A stretch of DNA of 5,133 nucleotides from Chloroflexota bacterium (GTDB lineage Bacteria > Chloroflexota > Anaerolineae > B4-G1 > SLSP01), in contig JAAAOZ010000405.1 in assembly GCA_009908585.1 (NCBI GenBank), positions 1 to 5,133 of the forward strand, read 5' to 3'. Both the position numbers and the translations under genes were made by a program. Of the stretch, positions 1-5,133 are shown piece by piece (positions within the stretch are counted from its first letter, which is position 1; each line of letters begins with the position of its first letter). A model generated the notes under the pieces. It was not told where the DNA came from, searched no databases, and saw only the letters and a list, made by a program, of their open reading frames with translations.

Positions 1-1962
1 ATAGCGACGACGCCACGCGGGCGCCACGCAAAGCCACTCGATCTTCGCCGTGCCCTTGGGTGCCTCGGCGTCGTCGCGCCCCTCCTCTTCGATGTGAGCG
101 ATCACTCCGCCGATGATTTCCTCACCGGCGACTAAGTTCAACCCCACTGTCTTCGGCGCTTCCAGCCACGATGCCAATGTCTCGCGATCCGTCCCATCCT
201 CGGTCTCGGTTTTGTCCGAGGCTTCTTCTGCATCGACGAGCGTGGCCAACGCCGCCGCGTCCTCCGGCGTCGCCGGGCGGATGTGGGGCCGAGGCCGTTG
301 CGCCCGCTCACGCCGTCCCAGCAGCAGACCCACGATCACGGGCGCGAGCATCACGCCCACCACCACTGCGCCCGACGCCACAAAATAGGGATCGCCGGAG
401 CGGAGGAGGGGCAGCGCGGTCAGGCCAGCGTTGTAGGCGAAATGCCCGACGATGGCCGTGGTCAGGTCAAAGTGGAGGAAGAAGAGGCCCTCCAAAAAGA
501 CGGCGGCCAGCGTCAGTTCGATGCCGCGTAGATAAAAAGGGTCGCGGATGTAGGAGAGATGCGCAAATCCCCAGATGGGGATGAGCAGCGCGAGCGCGCG
601 TCGAATGGCGCGTGGCCAGCGGGTGAAGGTCCGCAACAGCCACAACACGCCCGCGATGCCGATCAGGCGGAACATCAACTCCTCCCAAAGCGCGGGGAAG
701 AGACCGCTTTGCAGCGCGCCCAAGAAGGGCAGCGGCGTGGCGTAGCCGGTGGTGTAGTTGGGCGTCAGCGGCGTCCAACTGCCAAAGAGGCGCGTCGCGA
801 CGAGGTAAAAGAGCACCAGGTAGCCGGCCTGCATCGCGCCCAACATCAAGCCGCGCCAACTTGACGCGGCCAGCGTGCGCCAGCGATTCCCACGGCGCGC
901 CAAAATCCGATCCTGCCGGGGCCAGACCTGCTTGCTCATCCAGTGGCCCCAGAACCACAGCGAGAAGACCATCATCCCGCTGGTGATGGGAAGCAAAACG
1001 ACCATCAGCGCTTGTCCTACCCAGAAAAGGGTGTAGCTGATGGTCGTGCTATAGCTTGCTTTGGCGAGTGGTAGTTGGTTCAGGCCGTTGAGCAGGGTGA
1101 TCAGGGCCAGCGCCAGGGCTGGGTAAAGAGCTGGCGTCAGAGCGCCCGTAGCTTGGCTATTGGTCGACTTCGCGATGAGGGCCGAGGTCATCATAAAGAG
1201 GAAGAGGCCGAGCACCAGACTGATGCTGCTGATGAAGCCGGCGACACTCTGCTTCTGGGAAAAATCGCGCTGGAAGCTCTCCGGCGTCTTGAGCCAATAA
1301 TTATAGTGGCCGATCTCATCACCCTGGATAGTAACGGTCAGGCGCAACTCGCTCTCGCCCACGTCCCAGGTGCGCAATTTCCACTCGAAGGTGTGATCCG
1401 TGCGCCCGCCCGGTCGATCCTTGCTGGAGGCGGTGACGTTCTCCCAGTCCGCCAGCGTCCAGCCGCGATCCTCGGTGAGGTAGCGCTCGGCCTGGTCGCG
1501 GGCCGTCGCTTGATCCAAGCTGGCGCCCGGCGTGTCCTCCAGCAATGTGTGGACGAACTCGATGACCTCGCCATCCGGCGCGACGTAGACATCGAAACCC
1601 TCTTTTTGGAGCGGCTTGAACCAGCGGGCGTGCCAGTACCAGAGCGGGAGATCGCGCGTTTGCAGGAGTCGATTGGTCTCGGCGACGCCTAACGTGCGTT
1701 GCAAATAGAGCGATCCCCAGCCATTGTCCGCAAAAGTCAGCGCGAATTTGTAGTCGCTTACATCGTATCCGTAATCCGCCAGATAATCCGCCGCTGCCGT
1801 GCGGATCTCGGCCCGCGAGCGATCCAGATCTATCGCCGCCGAGGGGAAGGCTTGGTCGTAGAAGGCGAAGAAGAGCGCCAGGCAGAGGAATCCCACCGCC
1901 GTGATGATCCACGTCGTGCGGCGCGACGTTGTTTGGGCTGACGCAGCGTCTGAGGCCGTCAT
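1..1962 (-). CDS. CPBP (CAAX-type) intramembrane metalloprotease fused to a C-terminal GNAT acetyltransferase domain, partial (C-terminus off the left edge)
   Basis: The frame is open for 654 codons from the ATG at 1962-1960 to the window edge, without a stop. Residues 18-35 form a first membrane helix. Residues 36-239 look extracytoplasmic, with two PepSY-like stretches (near 48-62 and 148-165) and the string DHTFEW at 189-194. Several further helices follow from about 240 to 550. The CPBP (former CAAX/Abi) protease motifs are all there: WEELMFR with E427, E428 and R432; WGFAH with H468; and HFAYN with H507 and N511. These are the predicted glutamate and histidine metal/catalytic residues of membrane-embedded proteases such as Rce1. 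After the last helix (about 527-550), a new domain begins at HIRPATPEDAAAL (560 on). It continues to IEWLCVAPAWRRRY at the edge, the usual GNAT strand 4 and start of the acetyl-CoA loop. The start is supported by AGGTGG at 1980-1975, 12 nt upstream. The natural substrate is unknown. Protease call sure; GNAT call very likely though incomplete. Confidence 0.9.
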   Translation of the reverse strand, partial: MTASDAASAQTTSRRTTWIITAVGFLCLALFFAFYDQAFPSAAIDLDRSRAEIRTAAADYLADYGYDVSDYKFALTFADNGWGSLYLQRTLGVAETNRLLQTRDLPLWYWHARWFKPLQKEGFDVYVAPDGEVIEFVHTLLEDTPGASLDQATARDQAERYLTEDRGWTLADWENVTASSKDRPGGRTDHTFEWKLRTWDVGESELRLTVTIQGDEIGHYNYWLKTPESFQRDFSQKQSVAGFISSISLVLGLFLFMMTSALIAKSTNSQATGALTPALYPALALALITLLNGLNQLPLAKASYSTTISYTLFWVGQALMVVLLPITSGMMVFSLWFWGHWMSKQVWPRQDRILARRGNRWRTLAASSWRGLMLGAMQAGYLVLFYLVATRLFGSWTPLTPNYTTGYATPLPFLGALQSGLFPALWEELMFRLIGIAGVLWLLRTFTRWPRAIRRALALLIPIWGFAHLSYIRDPFYLRGIELTLAAVFLEGLFFLHFDLTTAIVGHFAYNAGLTALPLLRSGDPYFVASGAVVVGVMLAPVIVGLLLGRRERAQRPRPHIRPATPEDAAALATLVDAEEASDKTETEDGTDRETLASWLEAPKTVGLNLVAGEEIIGGVIAHIEEEGRDDAEAPKGTAKIEWLCVAPAWRRRY

Positions 1963-1974
1963 CCTATGCTTTCA

Positions 1975-1980
1975 CCACCT
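1975..1980 (-). promoter_or_regulatory. Shine-Dalgarno of the CPBP-GNAT gene
   Basis: AGGTGG (minus strand) lies 12 nt before the ATG at 1962, which is slightly far. A weaker ATAGG sits directly against the start. No better in-frame start is seen, and the membrane helix 18 residues later fits this N-terminus. Confidence 0.5.
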
Positions 1981-1998
1981 GAAATCTCTCTGAGAAGC

Positions 1999-2023
1999 AA
2001 AACACGCGGGCGGTCGCCGCGTG
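1999..2023 (-). terminator. GC-rich hairpin with short T tract upstream of the CPBP-GNAT gene (terminator or attenuator)
   Basis: On the minus strand, CACGCGG and CCGCGTG form a perfect 7-bp stem around a 7-nt loop, followed by TTTT and then GCTTCTC. It could end transcription from the EamA gene, whose stop codon is about 200 nt upstream. If the promoter candidate at 2176-2204 is real, the hairpin instead lies inside the leader of the protease gene, 41 nt before its ATG, where it would act as an attenuator. The T tract is only four bases long, so termination may be weak. Confidence 0.45.
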
Positions 2024-2032
2024 CTTGAAATA

Positions 2033-2047
2033 GGCTCAAAAAGAGCC
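2033..2047. repeat. Small inverted repeat in the CPBP leader
   Basis: GGCTC and GAGCC are perfect 5-bp arms around a five-base A tract (T tract on the minus strand). It sits just upstream of the GC hairpin at 1999-2023 and may be part of the same leader fold. No function can be assigned. Confidence 0.3.
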
Positions 2048-2175
2048 ATCGGCGTGCATGTTTGGGGGGTATCGTTGACGTCCTTGTTAATCCTGGTCGA
2101 ACCTTGGTGCTGTTTCACCGTGCGGGAGGTGGAAATCGATAGCTCGTTATTTAGCTTAGCTACATATTGCGCATT

Positions 2176-2204
2176 ATTATACTACATTTCTTCATGCTCG
2201 AAAA
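2176..2204 (-). promoter_or_regulatory. Candidate promoter for the CPBP-GNAT gene
   Basis: A perfect TATAAT on the minus strand occupies 2181-2176 in an AT-rich stretch between two GC-rich genes. The region 17 nt upstream (2204-2199, TTTTCG) is a poor -35 match. If used, the transcript leader would be about 200 nt. The call rests mainly on the -10 box and the local AT richness. Confidence 0.35.
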
Positions 2205-2225
2205 TCATTGTCTGTGAAGAAGCTC

Positions 2226-3107
2226 TCACTTCCGCGAGATCAACGCGATGCTTGCCAGAATCAGCACAATCCCGATCCAGCCGGCGACCGAGGGGATCTC
2301 GCGATAGAGCAGCGTGCCGATCAGGACGCCGGTGACCGGCTCCAGCAGCGCGACGATGCTCGCGGTCTGCGCGCGGATGCGCTTCAGCCCTTGGAAGAAG
2401 AGGAAGTAGGGAATGCCCAGCGAGATGGCGCCGAGCGCCAGCAGGTAGGGCCAGTTGGCGCGCACGGCTGATAGGGACGCATCCAACGCGAAGGGCAACG
2501 CCACCAGCGCCGCGATGCCGACACTCCACCACGATTGGGTCACGCCGCCGACGCGACCGCCTATTTTGCGGCTGAAGATCATCGTGAAGGCGTAGGTGAT
2601 GCCACAGCCCACGGAGGTCGTCAGTCCGATCCAGCCGGCGCCGCGCAGGTTGCGCGCGAGGTGGGCGGGATCGGTGATGAGCACCATGCCGGTGAGGGCC
2701 AGCGCCAGGCTCACCCACGTGAAGCGTGGGCGCGATTCGTGGAGCAGCCACGGCGCCAGCAGCGCTACGTAGACGGCGGAGGTGTTGTTGAGCAGGACGG
2801 CGGTCGCCGCCGTTGTGTGGCGCAGCGCCGTCATATAGAGCGTGGCCGTCGCGCCGACCGCCAATCCCAACCCGATGAGGAGCGGGATCGTCGCGCGATA
2901 GCGGCGCGGGTGCAGGCCCTCTGGATAGCGCGTCAGCAGCGCGGAGAAGAAGGCGAAGCCCGACAGCGCGCGAAAGAAAGCGATCTCCGGCCCCGAAAGG
3001 CCCGCAATCGCCCGATTGAAGATAATGCCGCTGCTGAAGCCCAGCGCGCCCAGCGCCACCAACGCCACGCCGAGCCATCGCGATCTTCCAGATGTGGTTT
3101 CTTGCAT
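2226..3107 (-). CDS. EamA/DMT family transporter
   Basis: This 293-residue protein has the length, hydrophobic pattern and two-fold repeat of the drug/metabolite transporter superfamily. About ten membrane helices fall into two EamA units, roughly residues 12-145 and 156-290. Family-like landmarks in the first unit are FFRALSGF near 44-51 and LYMTALRHTTAATAVLLNN near 90-108. In the second unit, QGLKRIRAQTASIVALLEPV followed by GTLLYREIPS is the typical end of the repeat. Such proteins sit in the cytoplasmic membrane and usually export amino acids, metabolites or drugs; the substrate cannot be read from the sequence. The ATG start is supported by AGGAG at 3117-3113, 5 nt away. The gene lies upstream of the protease gene in the same direction and diverges from surE. 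A longer overlapping frame on the same strand (2182-3222) is arginine-rich and lacks helices, so it is not the gene. Confidence 0.93.
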   Translation of the reverse strand: MQETTSGRSRWLGVALVALGALGFSSGIIFNRAIAGLSGPEIAFFRALSGFAFFSALLTRYPEGLHPRRYRATIPLLIGLGLAVGATATLYMTALRHTTAATAVLLNNTSAVYVALLAPWLLHESRPRFTWVSLALALTGMVLITDPAHLARNLRGAGWIGLTTSVGCGITYAFTMIFSRKIGGRVGGVTQSWWSVGIAALVALPFALDASLSAVRANWPYLLALGAISLGIPYFLFFQGLKRIRAQTASIVALLEPVTGVLIGTLLYREIPSVAGWIGIVLILASIALISRK

Positions 3108-3112
3108 GCAAT

Positions 3113-3117
3113 CTCCT
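3113..3117 (-). promoter_or_regulatory. Shine-Dalgarno of the EamA gene
   Basis: AGGAG on the minus strand lies 5 nt before the ATG at 3107-3105. It fixes this start and argues against the longer overlapping frame. Confidence 0.75.
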
Positions 3118-3212
3118 AGAAAAATGATGAATGAGGAATTGCTGACTAAGAATGATGGTAAACAATCTTATTGTCATGATATTCTGATGTCCAAGGTGTT
3201 CCCCCTCCGAAA

Positions 3213-3241
3213 AGCGTATCATGGATGTCGGAAATAGGCAA
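3213..3241 (-). promoter_or_regulatory. Candidate promoter for the EamA gene
   Basis: On the minus strand TTGCCT (3241-3236) is followed after 17 nt by TACGCT (3218-3213). TGA directly before the latter makes an extended -10. An alternative nearer the gene is TTGGAC, 18 nt, TAAGAT, overlapping 3165-3200. Neither is a strong match, so at most one is likely to be used. Confidence 0.33.
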
Positions 3242-3303
3242 CGAATTCTTGTATCTGTTTAATTTCGTGAGTTGATGTTCCCGGAACTTCAAAAAAACTC
3301 TCA

Positions 3304-3322
3304 GTCCCCGTCCCCGGGGACG
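3304..3322. repeat. GC-rich palindrome with a repeated half-site
   Basis: GTCCCC occurs twice in tandem (3304-3309 and 3310-3315), followed by GGGGAC. The stretch 3309-3322 is a perfect 14-bp palindrome, CGTCCCCGGGGACG. Read on the minus strand, GTCCCC can pair with the distal GGGGAC around a 6-nt loop, and a T7 run (A7 at 3291-3297) follows six bases later. That resembles a terminator for leftward transcription, although no leftward gene lies behind it. A protein-binding site or a dispersed repeat is equally possible. Confidence 0.5.
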
Positions 3323-3351
3323 TTTACAAAGCACCTTCGATCTGCTCAGAC

Positions 3352-3369
3352 GCCCTCGGGGACGAGGGC
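3352..3369. repeat. GC-rich stem-loop in the divergent spacer
   Basis: GCCCTCG (3352-3358) and CGAGGGC (3363-3369) form a perfect 7-bp stem closed by GGGA. No T tract follows on either strand, so it is not a typical intrinsic terminator. It shares the core CGGGGACG with the palindrome 30 bp to its left. Confidence 0.5.
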
Positions 3370-3426
3370 TTGGAGCGTTGCTCGTAAGACTAAACTGTTA
3401 CGAATTCTTTAATCGTCCTTTGACCA

Positions 3427-3460
3427 ATTCTTAACAGCGTGTTAAACGAGCCTTAAGAAT
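3427..3460. promoter_or_regulatory. AT-rich inverted repeats upstream of surE, possible promoter/operator
   Basis: ATTCTTAA (3427-3434) and TTAAGAAT (3453-3460) are perfect 8-bp inverted arms 18 bp apart. A second dyad, TTAAC-AGCGT-GTTAA (3431-3445), is nested in the left half. TTGACC at 3420-3425 gives a good -35, but the sequence 16 nt on (TTAAAC) is a weak -10. The dyads would sit over the spacer and start region of such a promoter, where a repressor could bind. No regulator gene is in the window. Confidence 0.3.
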
Positions 3461-3548
3461 GGATAAGTACACTGAGGGTAATCTATGTCTAGATCTATCC
3501 TCATTCGTGTTGGTAGAAGACGGCGCGATGAGATAAGACGTAAGTCAA

Positions 3549-3553
3549 AGGAG
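3549..3553 (+). promoter_or_regulatory. Shine-Dalgarno deciding the GTG start of surE
   Basis: AGGAG, within AAAGGAG, lies 8 nt before the GTG at 3562. This supports a non-ATG start, since the first downstream in-frame ATG would fall after the metal-binding NDD motif. Confidence 0.8.
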
Positions 3554-3561
3554 CGAGAGCT

Positions 3562-4416
3562 GTGAACCGACCCTTAATTTTGATCACGAACGATGATGGC
3601 ATTCATTCGAGGGGCTTGTGGGCCGCTGTGGAAGCCGTCCTGCCATTGGGCGAGGTGTTGGTCGTCGCGCCGGATCGCCAGTGGTCCGGCGGCGGGCGCT
3701 CGATGCCGCCCAATGTCACGGGCCGCGTGCAGGGGATGCACCGCAAGGTACGCAGGGAGCGGGTCATCGCCTATGCGGTGGATGCCAGCCCGGCGCTGGC
3801 CGTGGTCCATGGCGTGATCGAGTTTGCGCCGCGTCCCCCCGATCTGGTGATCTCCGGCGTCAACTTTGGGGCGAACTTGGGAATTGAGGTGACGATCTCC
3901 GGCACGGTGGGCGCCGCGCTGGAGGGTGGGGCCTTTGGCCTGCCGTCGCTGGCCGTCTCGTTGGAAATGGACGCCGCCTATCATCTGACGGGGCGGGATG
4001 ATTTAGATTATGGCCCCGCGATGTCATTCACGCGCATCTTCGCCGAGATGTTGCTGAACCATACATTCCCCGACGATGTCGACGCTCTGAGCGTCAATAT
4101 CCCATCGGATGCCACGCCGGAAACGCCCTGGCGATTCGCCCACCTCTCGCGGCGACGCTACTTCATCCCCACGCCGCCGGATCGCTCCAATGGGGGCGGA
4201 CGCCCCGGCTATCGGCTCTTCGAGGACCTACAACGAGCGGAGCCGGATTCCGACGTCTGGGCCGTTATGGTCGACCGCGTCGTCGCGGCGACGCCGCTTT
4301 CCTTGGATCTGACCTCCCGCGTGGATCTTGCATGGCTTTCTACTCGGCTCGCCGCCGAAAAACGATCCTCCGACCTCTTCTCCCTGACGCCTGCCCTCGC
4401 TCCGCAGCCTGCGTAG
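3562..4416 (+). CDS. surE: 5'/3'-nucleotidase SurE (survival protein E family phosphatase)
   Basis: SurE enzymes are cytoplasmic, divalent-metal-dependent phosphatases that dephosphorylate nucleoside monophosphates. The 284-residue product shows the family signature in order: LILITNDDGIHSRGL (residues 5-19; D11 and D12 correspond to the metal-binding aspartate pair), VVAPDRQWSGGG (34-45; metal ligand S42), DLVISGVNFGANLG (94-107; metal ligand N101) and SGTVGAALEG (113-122). TPLSLDLT near the end matches the usual TPL-x-x-D-x-T. The GTG start has AGGAG at 3549-3553, 8 nt upstream, and NRPLILITNDDG begins right where SurE proteins begin. The protein is slightly longer than the usual 250-270 residues, mainly through a tail after AWLSTRLA. 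The motif normally reading GTPADCV is DASPALAV here (74-81), so substrate preference may differ. The gene is read away from the EamA gene and is followed by a probable terminator. Confidence 0.93.
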   Translation: MNRPLILITNDDGIHSRGLWAAVEAVLPLGEVLVVAPDRQWSGGGRSMPPNVTGRVQGMHRKVRRERVIAYAVDASPALAVVHGVIEFAPRPPDLVISGVNFGANLGIEVTISGTVGAALEGGAFGLPSLAVSLEMDAAYHLTGRDDLDYGPAMSFTRIFAEMLLNHTFPDDVDALSVNIPSDATPETPWRFAHLSRRRYFIPTPPDRSNGGGRPGYRLFEDLQRAEPDSDVWAVMVDRVVAATPLSLDLTSRVDLAWLSTRLAAEKRSSDLFSLTPALAPQPA

Positions 4417-4420
4417 TTCT

Positions 4421-4524
4421 GCCTTCCAGGAAGTTACGAGCACGTTTTCTCACTGATCTCATCCGATTGCACCGGTTTTCTTGGGGATCGGACGATTCGT
4501 AGCTTCCTGGAGGGTTGGTTTTTT
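4421..4524 (+). terminator. Large inverted repeat plus T6 tract downstream of surE, probable terminator
   Basis: CCAGGAAGTTACGA (4426-4439) pairs with TCGTAGCTTCCTGG (4497-4510) over 14 positions with a single G-U wobble. Outward extension to 4421 and 4515 gives 19 pairs with three wobbles in all. The 57-nt interior holds a second stem, TCCGAT (4462-4467) with ATCGGA (4487-4492). TTTTTT at 4519-4524 follows the outer arm by three bases. The position, 5 bp after the surE stop, and the T tract fit an intrinsic terminator. The stem and loop are much larger than usual, so a small mobile or regulatory element is the alternative. Confidence 0.55.
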
Positions 4525-4559
4525 CCCCTGAAGGTTGCCTCGTAAAAAATTCCCCACGA

Positions 4560-4596
4560 TAGGCAAGGGCGTCGATCCATTGTATGATTGTATGAT
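4560..4596 (+). promoter_or_regulatory. Candidate promoter of the radical SAM gene, with tandem octamer
   Basis: TAGGCA (4560-4565) is followed after 17 nt by TATGAT (4583-4588). The octamer TTGTATGA is repeated in tandem at 4580-4587 and 4588-4595, so a second TATGAT lies at 4591-4596. The GTG start is about 40 nt downstream. Either copy could serve as the -10 box. Confidence 0.38.
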
Positions 4597-4631
4597 AGAA
4601 TGAACGAGCCAATGAGAGCAATGGAGACGAC

Positions 4632-5133
4632 GTGAAACTGACCCTGATCAAGCCCAACATCGGGCGCTTGGAGCACAGCCTCTTTGTGGATGAGGCGCGG
4701 ATGGAGCCGCTGCAACTGGGCGTCCTCGCCGCGCTGACGCCGCCGGATGTGGAGGTGGTGCTCTACGACGATCGGATGGAGGCGATTCCCTACGACGAGC
4801 CGACGGATCTGGCGGCCATCACGGTGGAGACCTACACGGCGCGTCGCGCCTACGAGATCAGCGCCGAGTATCGCGCGCGCGGCGTGCCCGTGGTGATGGG
4901 CGGGATGCACGCCACCCTGCTGCCGGAGGAGGTCGCCGCCCACGCCGACGCGCTCTATATCGGGGATGCGGAGTCTCTCTGGGCGCAGGTGATCGAGGAT
5001 GCGCGCCACGGCCAATTGCAACCCGTCTATCGCGCTGAGGTCGGCCCGCCGCAGCCCGGCATCCTCACCCGCCGCGATCTCTTCGCTGGCAAGGGCTACC
5101 TGCCCATCACGCTGCTCCAGTTCAGCCGAGGCT
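4632..5133 (+). CDS. B12-binding domain radical SAM protein, partial (N-terminal 167 residues)
   Basis: The visible part is a cobalamin-binding-like Rossmann domain of the kind that precedes radical SAM domains in methyltransferases and other B12-dependent radical enzymes. Landmarks are MKLTLIKPN (1-9), EPLQLGVLAALTP (25-37), VVLYDDR (42-48), DLAAITVETYTARRAYEI (59-76), VPVVMGGMHATLLPEEV (85-101) and a G-D-A-E near 111-114 where GEAE is common. The final residues, LLQFSRG, end at the edge with the first base of a T-starting codon. In this family that codon is the first cysteine of CxxxCxxC, the iron-sulfur site; the cluster itself lies outside the window. No DxHxxG motif is visible, as is common in this class. 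The GTG start is chosen because GGAG at 4623-4626 lies 5 nt upstream and the first beta strand begins at residue 2. An ATG at 4621 is in another frame and stops after four codons. The product made is not predictable from this half. Confidence 0.88.
   Translation, partial: MKLTLIKPNIGRLEHSLFVDEARMEPLQLGVLAALTPPDVEVVLYDDRMEAIPYDEPTDLAAITVETYTARRAYEISAEYRARGVPVVMGGMHATLLPEEVAAHADALYIGDAESLWAQVIEDARHGQLQPVYRAEVGPPQPGILTRRDLFAGKGYLPITLLQFSRG

Larger units (their letters stand above)
3108..3561. other. Divergent intergenic region between the EamA gene and surE
   Basis: This 454-bp spacer has no convincing gene. Its flanks are AT-rich and promoter-like, and its middle (about 3304-3390) is GC-rich with two strong dyads. 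A 62-codon minus-strand frame inside it (3146-3334) has no good ribosome binding site and no recognisable pattern. The decamer ACGAATTCTT occurs at 3241-3250 and 3400-3409, with a one-mismatch copy at 3423-3432. A short dyad, GTTCC-C-GGAAC, lies at 3277-3287. Confidence 0.7.

Noticed and set aside
467..958. 163-codon minus-strand frame inside the protease gene
   Set aside because: It covers the membrane core in another frame and is dominated by Arg, His and Ala, as expected of a GC-rich shadow.
1075..1692. 205-codon plus-strand frame inside the protease gene
   Set aside because: It is antisense to a frame with recognisable protease and ectodomain features, and its product shows no family pattern.
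2021..2335. 104-codon plus-strand frame across the 1963-2225 spacer
   Set aside because: It lacks a ribosome binding site, and its last third is antisense to the EamA gene. Its hydrophobic part reflects AT-rich leader sequence.
2182..3222. 346-codon minus-strand frame over the EamA gene
   Set aside because: It is rich in Arg, Ala and Gly, has no coherent helices and overlaps the well-supported transporter frame, which has its own ribosome binding site.
3146..3334. 62-codon minus-strand frame in the divergent spacer
   Set aside because: No good ribosome binding site, no recognisable motif, and it crosses the palindromic element; a real small protein cannot be excluded but is not supported.
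3304..3409. Possible CRISPR-like or tandem repeat array in the divergent spacer
   Set aside because: The repeated units are short, unequal and irregularly spaced; no repeat-spacer pattern is present.
4621..4635. Four-codon frame (ATG GAG ACG ACG TGA) overlapping the GTG of the radical SAM gene
   Set aside because: Overlap of its TGA with the GTG start could suggest translational coupling, but a frame this short arises by chance and its ATG has no separate ribosome binding site.
4434..5021. 195-codon minus-strand frame over the radical SAM gene
   Set aside because: It is antisense to the clearly recognised B12-binding domain and reads through the surE terminator region; it has no family features.

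Overview
The window is GC-rich in its genes, with AT-richer spacers. It carries four protein genes around one divergent spacer. All four are chromosomal, single-domain or modular bacterial genes. The combination of a cobalamin-type radical SAM protein, SurE, an EamA transporter and a long CPBP protease, together with the codon use, is reminiscent of Chloroflexota or a similar GC-rich environmental bacterium. This placement is an impression from protein style, not a proof. I found no rRNA, tRNA, CRISPR array, transposase or phage gene.

Left half, minus strand: positions 1-1962 form one uninterrupted reading frame of 654 codons that runs off the left edge. It encodes a CPBP/CAAX-type intramembrane metalloprotease with an N-terminal extracytoplasmic domain. 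After the last membrane helix comes the beginning of a GNAT acetyltransferase domain. This fusion is the most unusual item in the window. Upstream of it, also on the minus strand, is an EamA/DMT family transporter (2226-3107). The 263-bp spacer between them holds a good -10 box, a hairpin with a short T tract just before the protease ribosome binding site, and a possible anti-Shine-Dalgarno sequence.

The divergent spacer (3108-3561) separates the minus-strand pair from the plus-strand genes. It contains a candidate promoter for the transporter, two GC-rich palindromic elements, and AT-rich inverted and direct repeats near the start of surE.

Right half, plus strand: surE (3562-4416) encodes a 5'/3'-nucleotidase-like phosphatase with intact metal ligands but a diverged GTP-D-C motif. 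It is followed by a large inverted repeat with a T6 tract, probably its terminator. A separate GTG-started gene (4632 to the right edge) then encodes the cobalamin-binding N-terminal half of a radical SAM protein. It is cut exactly at the first cysteine codon of the expected CxxxCxxC cluster.

Nothing seen directly links the four products into one pathway. The transporter and protease may share transcription. surE and the radical SAM gene are separated by a probable terminator and look like independent units.
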